NCBI GenBank assembly: GCA_965247635.1
Contig: CBDFHJ010000007.1
Coordinates: 1 to 64,000 of the forward strand
DNA: 64,000 nt
Origin: CBDFHJ01 sp965247635
GTDB lineage: Bacteria; Chloroflexota; Dehalococcoidia; Lucifugimonadales; Australimonadaceae
Direction: 5' to 3'
In this document: positions 16,051-27,695 of the stretch, one piece after another
Layout of the letters: the number at the start of each line of letters is the position of its first letter
How positions within the stretch are numbered: the first letter of the stretch is position 1
Notes under the pieces: model-generated
Seen by the model: only the letters and a program-made list of their open reading frames with translations
What the model was told of the DNA's origin: nothing
Databases searched by the model: none
Made by a program: the position numbers and the translations under genes

Positions 16051-18105
16051 GTGTATGATTGGCACGTGGTCGACCTGAATTCCTACTACCGCTACTCCCA
16101 CTGGGACGGCACCCAGAACCCGTTCGACATTGACGAGGCCACCCTCATGGAGGAGATGGCCGACGACCTCATCGCCCACGGCGACATCAATCGCGCCCTG
16201 CGCGAGCTCATGCAGCGCGGCTCCCGAAACCCCAACGGTGACCGCTCCCCCGGCCTTCGCGATCTGATGGAGCGTCTCAAGCAGCAGCGCCAGCGTCAGC
16301 TGGAGCGGTACAACATGGACTCGGTGGTGGACGATCTGAAGAAGCGGCTGGACGAGGTCGTCAAGACGGAGCGCCAGGGTATTGACCGCCGTCTTAAGGA
16401 TGCCCAGGAGCAGCTCGGCCAAGCCCCCGAGGAGGATCGAGAACACCTCCAGCAGATGATGGACCTGCTGCAACAGCGCGCCGACCGGAACCGGGAGAAG
16501 CTGGACGAGCTGCCGCCGGGCTTGGGCGGGGCCATCCGAGAGCTTCAGGAGTACGACTTCATCGACCCAGAGGCCCAGCGCCAGTTTCAGGAGCTGATGG
16601 ACCTGCTGCGCCAACAGATGATGCAGAACGTGGCCAGCGATATGAAGGAGCGCATCCAGCAGATCGGCCCCGGAGAGATGGCGGCCCTGCGCGAGATGCT
16701 GCGGGACATGAACGACATGATGCGGGACAAGCTCTCGGGCCTGGAGCCTGAATTCGAGGGGTTCATGGACCGCTGGGGGCAGATGTTCGGCTCCAACCCA
16801 CCCCGGAGCTTCGACGAGCTGATGGAGATGATGGCCCAGCAGATGGGCCAGATGCAGTCGCTGCTGGACAGCATGTCGCCGGAGCAGCGCCGCGAGCTGT
16901 TCGAGGCGATGGACGCCGCCATAGACGACGAGACCGCCGACGAGCTGGCGGAGATGGCCATGAACCTGGGCCAGCTCATGCCGTGGGACCAGTGGCGCGA
17001 GGAGTACCCGTTCCTCGGCCAGGAGGACCTGACCCTAGACCAGGCCATGGACGTAATGGGCGAGCTCCAGTCCATGGACGAGCTGGAGCGCCAGCTCCAG
17101 GAGGTCATGCGACGGGGCGACATCGATGGCATCAACGCGGAGGAGCTGGAGCGGCTGCTGGGCAAGGACGCCCGCCAGGACTTGGAGCGGCTGCGGCAGA
17201 TTGCCAAGCAGCTCGAAGAGGCGGGCTACCTCCGTCGCAAGGGCAGCGAGCTGGAGCTAACCCCCCAAGGCATCCGCAAGATCGCCATGAAGGCGCTGCG
17301 GGACCTGTTCTCCGACCTCAAGAAGGGACGCTACGGCGACCATGAGCTGCACGCTCGCGGCGCCGGCGGCGAGCACACCGACGATACTAAGCCCTACGAG
17401 TTCGGCGACCCCTTCGAGATAGACCTGCAGAAGACGGTGATGAACGCGGTGGTCCGCAACGGGGCCGGCACGCCGGTGCGGCTCAAGGTGGAAGACTTCG
17501 AGGTCAGGCGCACCGAACACGTGACCGAGGCGGCCACGGTGCTGCTGCTGGACCAGAGCCGGTCCATGGGCCTGTTCGGGAGCTTCTTCGCTGCCAAGAA
17601 AGTAGCGCTGGCGCTGCACGCGTTGGTCCAGAGCAAGTTCCCCCGCGACCGCTTCTTTATCCTTGGTTTTTCGGACCTGGCCGTGCCCATCAAGGGCGAC
17701 GAGCTGCCGGAAGTATCGTGGAACGCCTGGGTCTCGGGCACCAACATGCAGCACGCCTTCCTGGAGTCGCGGCGGCTGCTGTCGCGCTACAAGGACGTGA
17801 CCAAGCAGATCATCATGATCACCGACGGCGAACCCACGGCCCACATCGAGAACGGCCACCCCTTCTTCAGCTATCCGCCCAGCGCCCGGACCATCCAGGA
17901 GACGCTGAAGGAGGTCAAGCGGTGCACCCAGGAGGGGATCGTCATCAACACCTTCATGCTGGAGACGAGCCACTACCTGCTGGACTTCGTGGACCAGCTC
18001 ACGCGCATCAGCAAGGGCCGCGCGCTCTACACCACCCCCGGCCAGCTCGGCGAGTACGTCATCGTCGACTACCTCACGCACCGCCGGCGGCGGGTCAGGT
18101 CGTAG
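16051..18105 (+). CDS. VWA-domain protein with long helical N-terminal region (CoxE/YehP-like)
   Basis: The 684-residue acidic protein has a Met/Gln/Glu-rich helical region (about 1-450) full of coiled-coil-like heptads, then a VWA domain (about 480-680). The MIDAS motif is LLLDQSRSMG (DxSxS), followed by SGTNMQHAF and IIMITDGEPT. Such proteins often act with MoxR-type AAA ATPases in metal or complex assembly, but no MoxR gene is adjacent. The GTG at 16051 has GGAGGGGG upstream. An alternative GTG at 16066 sits seven bases after a TATGAT box and could be a leaderless start. Confidence 0.75.
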   Translation: MYDWHVVDLNSYYRYSHWDGTQNPFDIDEATLMEEMADDLIAHGDINRALRELMQRGSRNPNGDRSPGLRDLMERLKQQRQRQLERYNMDSVVDDLKKRLDEVVKTERQGIDRRLKDAQEQLGQAPEEDREHLQQMMDLLQQRADRNREKLDELPPGLGGAIRELQEYDFIDPEAQRQFQELMDLLRQQMMQNVASDMKERIQQIGPGEMAALREMLRDMNDMMRDKLSGLEPEFEGFMDRWGQMFGSNPPRSFDELMEMMAQQMGQMQSLLDSMSPEQRRELFEAMDAAIDDETADELAEMAMNLGQLMPWDQWREEYPFLGQEDLTLDQAMDVMGELQSMDELERQLQEVMRRGDIDGINAEELERLLGKDARQDLERLRQIAKQLEEAGYLRRKGSELELTPQGIRKIAMKALRDLFSDLKKGRYGDHELHARGAGGEHTDDTKPYEFGDPFEIDLQKTVMNAVVRNGAGTPVRLKVEDFEVRRTEHVTEAATVLLLDQSRSMGLFGSFFAAKKVALALHALVQSKFPRDRFFILGFSDLAVPIKGDELPEVSWNAWVSGTNMQHAFLESRRLLSRYKDVTKQIIMITDGEPTAHIENGHPFFSYPPSARTIQETLKEVKRCTQEGIVINTFMLETSHYLLDFVDQLTRISKGRALYTTPGQLGEYVIVDYLTHRRRRVRS

Positions 18106-18111
18106 GGAGAT

Positions 18112-18141
18112 GGGGACCCCTTCTTGCAAGAAGGGGTCCCC
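18112..18141. repeat. Perfect 30-nt palindrome (family E) after the VWA gene
   Basis: GGGGACCCCTTCTTG is followed directly by its reverse complement. A second hairpin at 18184-18210 uses GGGAGCCCCTTTG. The pair may end VWA transcription, though no T run follows. The same layout, with TTTCTGGAA between hairpins, recurs at 30430-30564. Confidence 0.6.
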
Positions 18142-18238
18142 AGACCCTCCCCAAGAACCCTGAGTTTCTGGAAAGGGTCTAAAGGGAGCCCCTTTGCAAA
18201 GGGGTTTCCCTTCTGCTCTCTCTTGCCATCCTCCCCTC

Positions 18239-18268
18239 TTGCTCCTCTGCCCCACCCTCCCCTATAAT
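18239..18268 (+). promoter_or_regulatory. pyr operon promoter
   Basis: A perfect TATAAT at 18263-18268 follows TTGCTC by 18 bases. It precedes the PyrR leader, with transcription expected near 18275. Confidence 0.6.
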
Positions 18269-18293
18269 TGCCCCTCAACAACCGCATAGGATC

Positions 18294-18337
18294 GGCCCGG
18301 ACCTTTAATCCAGTCCCGTGAGGCTGGCAAGGAACGG
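18294..18337 (+). promoter_or_regulatory. PyrR-binding RNA element (anti-antiterminator)
   Basis: The transcribed leader contains TTTAA, CCAGTCCCGTGAGGCTGG and AAGGA in the order expected of the PyrR-recognised hairpin loop (CAGUCC-n-GAGGCUG). In PyrR systems UMP-bound PyrR stabilises this hairpin and allows the downstream terminator to form. Confidence 0.85.
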
Positions 18338-18393
18338 AGCGCGTAGCACCGGCGTCCGCTAGCCGCGGGCGGTCGACCAGAGCCAACGCAGCG

Positions 18394-18422
18394 CCTCTTG
18401 CCAGCCCCGGCAAGAGGTTTTT
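18394..18422 (+). terminator. Attenuator terminator of the pyr leader
   Basis: CCTCTTGCC, a six-base loop and GGCAAGAGG form a nine-bp stem followed by TTTTT, and the pyrR ATG comes one base later. The 3' arm contains AAGAGG, the only candidate ribosome site for pyrR, so the hairpin could block both transcription and translation. Confidence 0.88.
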
Positions 18423-18423
18423 G

Positions 18424-18975
18424 ATGCCTAGCGAGACCGTTCTGCTTACCGCCGACGACATGCGCCGCGCGCTGACCCGCATCGCCCACGAGGTGGTGGA
18501 GCGCAACCACGGCGCCGCCGACATCGTCCTGGCTGGCCTCCAGACCCGCGGCGTGCCGCTGGCCCGCCGTCTGGCGACGGCCATCGCCGGTATTGAGGGC
18601 GTGGACGTGCCCGTGGGATCGCTGGACATCAACCTGTACCGCGACGACCTGACCAGCCGTCCGCAGCCTCTGGTACGGCCCACGACCTTCCCCGTGGGCA
18701 TCAACGGCAAGGACGTGGTCCTGGTGGACGACGTGCTGTTCACCGGCCGCAGCGTCCGGGCGGCCATGGATGCCCTTACCGACCTGGGCCGTCCCAACCA
18801 GGTCCAACTGGCGGTGCTGGTGGACCGCGGCCATCGGGAGCTGCCCATCCGCCCCGATTACGTGGGTAAAAACGTGCCTACCTCGCTCAACGAAGAGGTC
18901 CAGGTGCGGGTAACGGAGGTGGATTTCGAAGACCAGGTCGTCCTCGTCGTCCACGAAAGGAGGGTGATGGTATGA
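18424..18975 (+). CDS. pyrR: PyrR bifunctional attenuation regulator / uracil phosphoribosyltransferase
   Basis: The 183-residue protein has the type I PRT fold with PRPP motif VVLVDDVLFTGRSVRAAM (about residues 101-118), plus the PyrR features LAGLQTRGVPLARRLA and SLDINLYRDDL. It binds pyr mRNA when UMP is high and usually has weak uracil PRTase activity. It is the first gene of the operon it controls. The start is the ATG one base after the terminator T run, and its stop overlaps the pyrB start (ATGA). Confidence 0.95.
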   Translation: MPSETVLLTADDMRRALTRIAHEVVERNHGAADIVLAGLQTRGVPLARRLATAIAGIEGVDVPVGSLDINLYRDDLTSRPQPLVRPTTFPVGINGKDVVLVDDVLFTGRSVRAAMDALTDLGRPNQVQLAVLVDRGHRELPIRPDYVGKNVPTSLNEEVQVRVTEVDFEDQVVLVVHERRVMV

Positions 18976-20000
18976 GCCTTCAGACGCCGCAGCGGACAGC
19001 CGCCGAATCCGTTCAGACCGCGTGGGGCCACCGCCGCCACGTGCTGGACCTGGACGACTTTGCTCCCGCGGAGCTCGACGCCATCCTGAACGCAGCGGAG
19101 GGCATGCACGAAGTGCTGGGACGCGACATCAAGAAGGTGCCATCGCTGCGCGGCAAGGTGATATTCACCCTCTTCTACGAGGCCAGCACCCGCACCCGCG
19201 TCTCCTTCGAGCAGGCGGGCAAAATGCTCAGCGCCGACGTCATCAGCATCTCGGCCTCCGGCAGCAGCGCCGAGAAGGGCGAGTCGCTCCTGAACACGAC
19301 CCTGACGCTCCAGGCCATGCACGCCGACCTCCTCATCGTCCGTCATCCCCACGCCGGTGCGCCGTACTTCATGGCCAGACACCTGGACAAAACGGGCGTT
19401 ATCAACGCCGGCGACGGCCGGCACGCCCATCCCACGCAGGCGCTGCTCGACCTGTTCACCATGCGGCGGCATCTCGGGTCGCTGAGCGGGACCAAGGTAG
19501 TCATCGTGGGCGACGTCCTGCACAGCCGGGTGGCCCGCTCCGACATCTGGGGCCTCGCCACCTCGGGCGCCAACGTGACCCTCTCAGGCCCCCCTACCCT
19601 GATGCCGTCCGACGTGCTGCGGGGCAGTGGTAGCGCGCCTCCCGAAGCGTATCCCCTCGCCCAGGTGGCGGTCGAGACCAACCTGGACGCCGCCATTGAG
19701 GATGCCGACGTGGTCATGGCCCTGCGGTTGCAGAAAGAGCGCCAGGAGGGCGGCATGCTGCCCAGCCTGCGCGAGTACACCCGCCGCTGGACCGTGACCG
19801 AAGACCGGTTCCGTCGCGCCAAGCCCGGTGCGCTGCTCATGCACCCCGGCCCAATGAACGAGGGCGTCGAGATCAGCAGTGCGCTGGCCCACGGCGCCTC
19901 GTCGCAGGTGGAAGAGCAGGTCACCAACGGTGTGGCCGTACGGATGGCGCTGCTCTATCTGCTACTCACCGGACCGAACCAGAAGGAGCAGGTCCCATGA
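18972..20000 (+). CDS. pyrB: Aspartate carbamoyltransferase catalytic subunit
   Basis: The 342-residue enzyme condenses carbamoyl phosphate and aspartate, the committed step of pyrimidine synthesis. The signature FYEASTRTRVSFEQAG binds carbamoyl phosphate; GDGRHAHPTQALLDLFT and LLMHPGPMNEGVEI are also diagnostic. It is somewhat longer than the 305-residue norm, with an N-terminal extension of about 20 residues. AGGAGG precedes the ATG, which overlaps the pyrR stop by 4 bp; the 3' end overlaps pyrC in the same way. Confidence 0.95.
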   Translation: MSLQTPQRTAAESVQTAWGHRRHVLDLDDFAPAELDAILNAAEGMHEVLGRDIKKVPSLRGKVIFTLFYEASTRTRVSFEQAGKMLSADVISISASGSSAEKGESLLNTTLTLQAMHADLLIVRHPHAGAPYFMARHLDKTGVINAGDGRHAHPTQALLDLFTMRRHLGSLSGTKVVIVGDVLHSRVARSDIWGLATSGANVTLSGPPTLMPSDVLRGSGSAPPEAYPLAQVAVETNLDAAIEDADVVMALRLQKERQEGGMLPSLREYTRRWTVTEDRFRRAKPGALLMHPGPMNEGVEISSALAHGASSQVEEQVTNGVAVRMALLYLLLTGPNQKEQVP

Positions 20001-21361
20001 CCAACGCCATCCTCATCCGCGGCGCGCGTGCTATCGACCCGGTCGCGGCAACCGACCAGGTAACCGACGTCCTGATCCGCGACGGCGTCGTCGAGGCGGT
20101 TGGCCCATCCCTGTCGGCAGACGGCGCTCAGGTGATCGACGCCCGTGGCCTGGTGGCGGCGCCGGGATTCATTGACCTGCACACGCACCTGCGTGAGCCC
20201 GGCCACGAGGACAAGGAGACCATCGCCACCGGCACCTCGGCGGCCGCCCGCGGAGGCTTCACCACGCTGTGCTGCATGCCCAACACGGACCCGGCCATCG
20301 ACAACGCCACCGTGGTGAAGTTCATTCTGGACCAGGCCAAAGAGGCCGGCCCCATCAGGGTGCTGCCCATCGGCGCCATCACCCGCGGCCGCGAGGGCAA
20401 GGCGCTGGCGGACATGGAGGAACTGGCCCGGGCGGGCGCCGTCGCCTTCAGCGACGATGGCAACCCCGTGGCGGATGGCCATCTGCTTCAGATGGCGCTC
20501 ACCTACGCCCGCGACCTGGGGTTGCCGGTCATCGACCACTGCGAGGACCGGGGCATCAGCCACGCCGCCGGCATGCACGACGGCTGGGTCAGCGCTCGGC
20601 TGGGACTGCCTGGCTACCCCTCGGCTGCCGAGGAGTCCATGATCGCTCGGGACATCGCGCTGGCGGAGCTGACGGGGGGCCATTTCCACGCCGCCCACGT
20701 AAGCACCGCCGGCGGGGCCGAGCTGGTACGCCATGCCAAGGCCCGTGGCACGCGCGTCACGGCGGAGGTCACGCCGCACCACCTGGTCTTGAGCGAGGAG
20801 TGGGTCGTTGGGGCCCACGACAAGGGAGGGGCCCACGGTGCGCTGACCGTCCGCGCCTACGACACCCGGGCCAAGGTCAGCCCGCCCCTTCGCACGGTGG
20901 CAGATAGCGAGGCGCTGGCAACGGCCCTCCGTGAGGGCATTATCGACGCCGTGGCCACCGATCATGCGCCCCACACGTTCTCCGACAAAGCGGTGCCCTT
21001 CGAGGAGGCGACGGTAGGCATCTCGGTCCTGGAGACGGCCTTCGGCTCGCTGATGCGCTTGGTGCACGCCGGCGCGCTCGACCTCCCCACGCTGGTCCAC
21101 CGGCTGACGGCGGGTGCGGTGGCGGTGCTGGGCCCTCGGTTCTCCGAGCTAGCGACCCTCAAGCCAGGCACGCCCGCCGACCTGGTGCTGCTGGACCCCG
21201 AAATGGAGTGGACCGTGGATACCGGCAAGTTCGCCTCCAAGGGCGTCAACACGCCCCTGGACGGGGTAACGCTCAAAGGCCGCGTGGTGCTGACCATCGC
21301 TGGGGGGCAGGTGGCGTACGACGGCATGAACGCGGAGACAGCCAGGACGGGGAGGAGCTAA
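19997..21361 (+). CDS. pyrC: Dihydroorotase (class I)
   Basis: The 454-residue amidohydrolase has the zinc site FIDLHTHLREPGHEDKET and the catalytic Asp in AVATDHAPHTF. It cyclises carbamoyl aspartate to dihydroorotate. Start and stop overlap or abut their neighbours, giving a tight operon. The length and motif type fit the class I (PyrC/AllB-like) dihydroorotases of Gram-positives and Chloroflexota. Confidence 0.94.
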   Translation: MTNAILIRGARAIDPVAATDQVTDVLIRDGVVEAVGPSLSADGAQVIDARGLVAAPGFIDLHTHLREPGHEDKETIATGTSAAARGGFTTLCCMPNTDPAIDNATVVKFILDQAKEAGPIRVLPIGAITRGREGKALADMEELARAGAVAFSDDGNPVADGHLLQMALTYARDLGLPVIDHCEDRGISHAAGMHDGWVSARLGLPGYPSAAEESMIARDIALAELTGGHFHAAHVSTAGGAELVRHAKARGTRVTAEVTPHHLVLSEEWVVGAHDKGGAHGALTVRAYDTRAKVSPPLRTVADSEALATALREGIIDAVATDHAPHTFSDKAVPFEEATVGISVLETAFGSLMRLVHAGALDLPTLVHRLTAGAVAVLGPRFSELATLKPGTPADLVLLDPEMEWTVDTGKFASKGVNTPLDGVTLKGRVVLTIAGGQVAYDGMNAETARTGRS

Positions 21362-21367
21362 GCCTAC

Positions 21368-22453
21368 GTGCCCGACGCCCATCTAGTCCTCCAGGACGGC
21401 TCGGTGTTCCACGGCCAGGCCATCGGCGCCGAGACCGTGGCCTCTGGAGAAGTGGTCTTCAACACCAGCATGACCGGTTACCAGGAGATCCTGACCGACC
21501 CCTCCTACGCCGGGCAGATCGTGATGCCCACCTACCCGATCATCGGCAACTACGGCACGAACGCCGAGGACGTGGAGTCGGCAAAGGTGCAGGTCGCTGG
21601 CTTCGTGGTGCGCGAGGAGTGCGATGCGCCCAGCCACTACGACGCCACCGGCCGTCTGCACGACTTCTTGGCGCGTCACGGCGTGGCCGGCATCAGCGGC
21701 GTGGACACCCGGGCCATCACCCGCCGCATACGCTCCCACGGCGTCATGATGGGCACCATTGCCACCGCGGAGACGCCGGAGCAGGCGCTGGCACGGCTGC
21801 GGGCGTTGCCGGCCTACGACACCGTGGACTTCGTCCAGCGCGTGACCACGCAGCAGGCGTACCGCTGGGAGCAAGGGGCCGAGGCGAAGAGATCCGACGC
21901 TCCTCGCATCGCCGTGGTGGACTGCGGAGTCAAATACAACATCCTGCGCATGCTGGCCGCGCGCGGCTGCCTGGTGGAGGTGGTTCCCGCCACCGCTAGC
22001 GTGGACGAGGTGCTGGCGCTACGGCCCAAGGGCGTCGTCTTCTCACCGGGCCCCGGCGACCCCGTGCACAACACGGCCACCGTCGAGACGGCCAAGGCAT
22101 TAATCGGGCGCGTGCCACTCCTCGGTATCTGCTTGGGGCACCAGGTCATCGCCAGGGCGGTAGGCGCCGAGACCTACAAGCTGAAGTTCGGGCACCGCGG
22201 CGGCAACCATCCGGTGCAAGACCTGGAGACGGGCCGCGTCTACATCACCGCCCAGAACCACGGGTTCGCGGTGGACGAGGAGAGCCTGCCATCGGCGCTG
22301 GTGGTGACGCACCGCAACCTGAATGACGGCACCGTGGAGGGCCTGCGGCACCGGGAGGCGCCGGTCATCACCATTCAGTACCACTCGGAGGCATCGCCCG
22401 GCCCCTTGGACAACGTGTACGTCTTCGACCAGTTCCTAGAGATGGTGGGGTAG
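21368..22453 (+). CDS. carA: Carbamoyl-phosphate synthase small (glutaminase) subunit
   Basis: The 361-residue subunit starts with GTG six bases after pyrC. Its N-terminal CPSase_sm domain carries TSMTGYQEILTDPSYAGQIV. The C-terminal class I amidotransferase domain has the catalytic Cys255 in LLGICLGHQ and the His-Glu of IQYHSEASPGP. It supplies ammonia to CarB. Normally carB follows directly; here an unrelated gene lies between. Confidence 0.95.
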   Translation: MPDAHLVLQDGSVFHGQAIGAETVASGEVVFNTSMTGYQEILTDPSYAGQIVMPTYPIIGNYGTNAEDVESAKVQVAGFVVREECDAPSHYDATGRLHDFLARHGVAGISGVDTRAITRRIRSHGVMMGTIATAETPEQALARLRALPAYDTVDFVQRVTTQQAYRWEQGAEAKRSDAPRIAVVDCGVKYNILRMLAARGCLVEVVPATASVDEVLALRPKGVVFSPGPGDPVHNTATVETAKALIGRVPLLGICLGHQVIARAVGAETYKLKFGHRGGNHPVQDLETGRVYITAQNHGFAVDEESLPSALVVTHRNLNDGTVEGLRHREAPVITIQYHSEASPGPLDNVYVFDQFLEMVG

Positions 22454-22464
22454 GTGGGATGAAC

Positions 22465-23250
22465 ATGGCTAATCTTGACAGATCGTTCCTCATCGCGAGG
22501 CTTGAGAACTTTTACGAGCAATTGCGTCAGTACCGCATATGCCTCTTCGAAGATAGGGATCTCGAAGAAGCCGAGGAGGTGAGACAGGAGGTCGTTAGAG
22601 AAGCTGGTGCTTTACGGCCAATAGTTGAGACACTGGTTGGGCACCGGACCATAGCTCAGTTTGGGCAGCAAATAGGAATCTGGGAAGAGGGCTTGCGGAG
22701 GTATCAGAGAGACTCTCCATACGCTAGGACGTGTCTTGATGCGCTTATCGATATGGTAAACGAGGCCATAGGAAGGCTCCAATCAGATTTTTCCACGGAA
22801 ATTGTCAAACTTCACAAACTGGCCCATTCTAGACCGAAAGTGTTTATTGCCCATGGTGGCGAAACTACAACAAGAAAAGCGTTAGAGCTATTTCTATGGA
22901 AAAAGGCGGACTGCGAGCCAGTGGTAGTTGAAGACATTCCAGATACAGGTACCGGGCCTGATACAAAAATAAATCTAGCTCTTGGGGAAGTCGACTTTGC
23001 GATTGTTCTAGTGGAGACCTCCGGAGCCAGTACCCAGGACGGCAAGCTCCTGCCTCGAGCTAATGTAATCGACGAAATAGAACGAATTCGTCTAAAGCTC
23101 AACGATAAGTTCCTAATCCTGCTCGAACAGGGCGTCGATTTGCCGAGCAACATAAGCGGTGCAGTCACTTGGGAATCGTTCTCATCATCAAATGTTGATG
23201 CGATGTTGCTTAAAGTCATCCATCACCTACGGCAAAAAGAGATCACCTGA
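22465..23250 (+). CDS. TIR-like (PF10137-type) predicted nucleotide-binding protein inside the pyr operon
   Basis: The 261-residue protein has a helical N-terminal half (about 1-120) and a C-terminal domain resembling the predicted nucleotide-binding TIR-like family: PKVFIAHGGETTTRKALELFLWKK (residues 124-147, broken here only by my description), then VDFAIVLVETSGAS and DKFLILLEQGVDLPSNISG. Relatives serve as effectors in cyclic-nucleotide and other anti-phage systems. It is clearly AT-richer than carA and carB and has no known pyrimidine role. The ATG at 22465 has GGTGGG six bases upstream; one at 22459 abuts it. The stop lies two bases before the carB ATG, so it must be transcribed with the operon. 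Confidence 0.7.
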   Translation: MANLDRSFLIARLENFYEQLRQYRICLFEDRDLEEAEEVRQEVVREAGALRPIVETLVGHRTIAQFGQQIGIWEEGLRRYQRDSPYARTCLDALIDMVNEAIGRLQSDFSTEIVKLHKLAHSRPKVFIAHGGETTTRKALELFLWKKADCEPVVVEDIPDTGTGPDTKINLALGEVDFAIVLVETSGASTQDGKLLPRANVIDEIERIRLKLNDKFLILLEQGVDLPSNISGAVTWESFSSSNVDAMLLKVIHHLRQKEIT

Positions 23251-23252
23251 GT

Positions 23253-26585
<3,333 letters not shown>

Positions 26586-26591
26586 GCGCGG

Positions 26592-26597
26592 TACACT
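26592..26597 (+). promoter_or_regulatory. Possible -10 element after carB
   Basis: TACACT lies six bases before an ATG that opens only an 18-codon frame. It could drive the downstream phosphoribosyltransferase region. The evidence is weak. Confidence 0.25.
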
Positions 26598-26961
26598 GAG
26601 AGCATGGGGCAACAGCCCAGTTTTAGACCAGCACCATGCGGAAGAAGAAGAATTAGTTGACAAATCCTCCCCTTGACGAGCCGACGACCCCAAGGCCGAC
26701 ACAACCCCAAGAGCCGCTATCCGAGCCGTCCACCAACGGTGCATCGGGCAGCACCGGAGCTCCTCCTTCGAGGACCCGGCGACGAAGGCGGCGACCGGCC
26801 CAAGCCGCTCAGCCCGATACCCAGTCCACGAACGTCACCGCTGAGGCCTCACCACTCAAGGCCGATGCGCCTCCAGCAGCCCCCGCGACGGCCGAAGGGG
26901 AGCCTCTATCCTCGACCGAGAGGTCACCCACCACCCGCCGCCGCCGGCGCAGGCCGGCCGC

Positions 26962-27478
26962 GAAACGCTCCGAGGCTGAAGCCGAGGCCGTCACCAAGGC
27001 TAGCGCCGACATCGTGCCGCCTGCTCAGGAGGATGTAACCCCCACGCTTGCAGCGCTCCAACCCGAAGGGGAAGCTGCTCAACCCACCATCCGCCGCCGA
27101 CGCCGGCGCAGGCCGGCCGCGAAACGCTCCGAGGCTGAAACCGAGGCCGTCACCGAGGCTAGCGCCGACATCGTGCCGCCTGTAGCCGATGCCGTGCCGC
27201 CTGCGCAGGAGGACGTAGCCCCCACGCTTGCGGCGCCCCAACCCGAAGGGGAAGCTGCTCAACCCACCACCCCCGCCGCCGCCGCCGCAGGCCGGCCGCG
27301 AAACGCTCCGAGGCTGAAGCCGAGGCCGTTACCGAGGCTAGCGCCGACATCGTGCCGCCTGTAGCCGATGCCGTGCCGCCTGCGCAGGAGGACGCAGCCC
27401 CCACGCTTGCGGCACCCCAACCCGAAGGGGAAGTTGCTCCACCCCCCACCCATCGTCGCCGACGCCGGCGTGGCCGCA
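26962..27478 (+). repeat. Three tandem coding repeats (159, 179 and about 179 bp)
   Basis: Units begin GAAACGCTCCGAGGCTGAA at 26962, 27121 and 27300. Each encodes an acidic KRSEAEAEAVT-type stretch, an IVPPAQEDV-type stretch and an arginine cluster. Units two and three contain an inserted VADAVPP segment. Confidence 0.85.
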
Positions 27479-27522
27479 GAGGTGCGGCGCCAAGCGAGGC
27501 TTCCAGCGAATCCCCAAGCGAG

Positions 27523-27665
27523 GTCGATAGCACCAGCGTCGATAGCACCAGCGCACCAGCGTCGATAGCACCAGCGTCGATAGCACCAGCGTCGATAGCA
27601 CCAGCGTCGATAGCACCAGCGTCGATAGCACCAGCGTCGATAGCACCAGCGTCGATAGCACCAGC
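27523..27665 (+). repeat. 15-bp VNTR (GTCGATAGCACCAGC), nine copies
   Basis: Two copies, one truncated unit (AGCGCACC), then seven perfect copies. In the phosphoribosyltransferase frame each unit reads VDSTS. Because 15 is a multiple of three, copy-number change keeps the frame; the truncated unit does not. Confidence 0.93.
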
Positions 27666-27695
27666 GCTGAGCCAGAGACGCCCGCGCCAGCCACC

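Larger units (their letters stand above)
26657..27695 (+). pseudogene. Disordered Pro/Ala/Arg-rich N-terminal region of the phosphoribosyltransferase gene, broken by two frameshifts
   Basis: A TTG-started frame encodes a Pro/Glu/Ala-rich tail with clusters of six or seven arginines (RTRRRRRRP, TIRRRRRRRP). It consists mainly of three tandem units of about 160-180 bp. The third interval is one base short (179 instead of 180), shifting the frame near 27285. The next frame enters a 15-bp repeat tract, where a truncated 8-bp unit shifts it again near 27550. Read with both shifts corrected, the region runs into the phosphoribosyltransferase. Either the gene is decayed here, or assembly of repeats lost bases, or the tail is dispensable. 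Confidence 0.55.

Noticed and set aside
26604..26660. 18-codon frame after carB with a -10 just upstream
   Set aside because: Not supported by any other evidence; more likely part of the leader for the phosphoribosyltransferase region.
27523..27665. Regular repeats resembling a CRISPR array
   Set aside because: The 15-bp units are contiguous with no spacers, and they translate as VDSTS in a gene. It is a VNTR.
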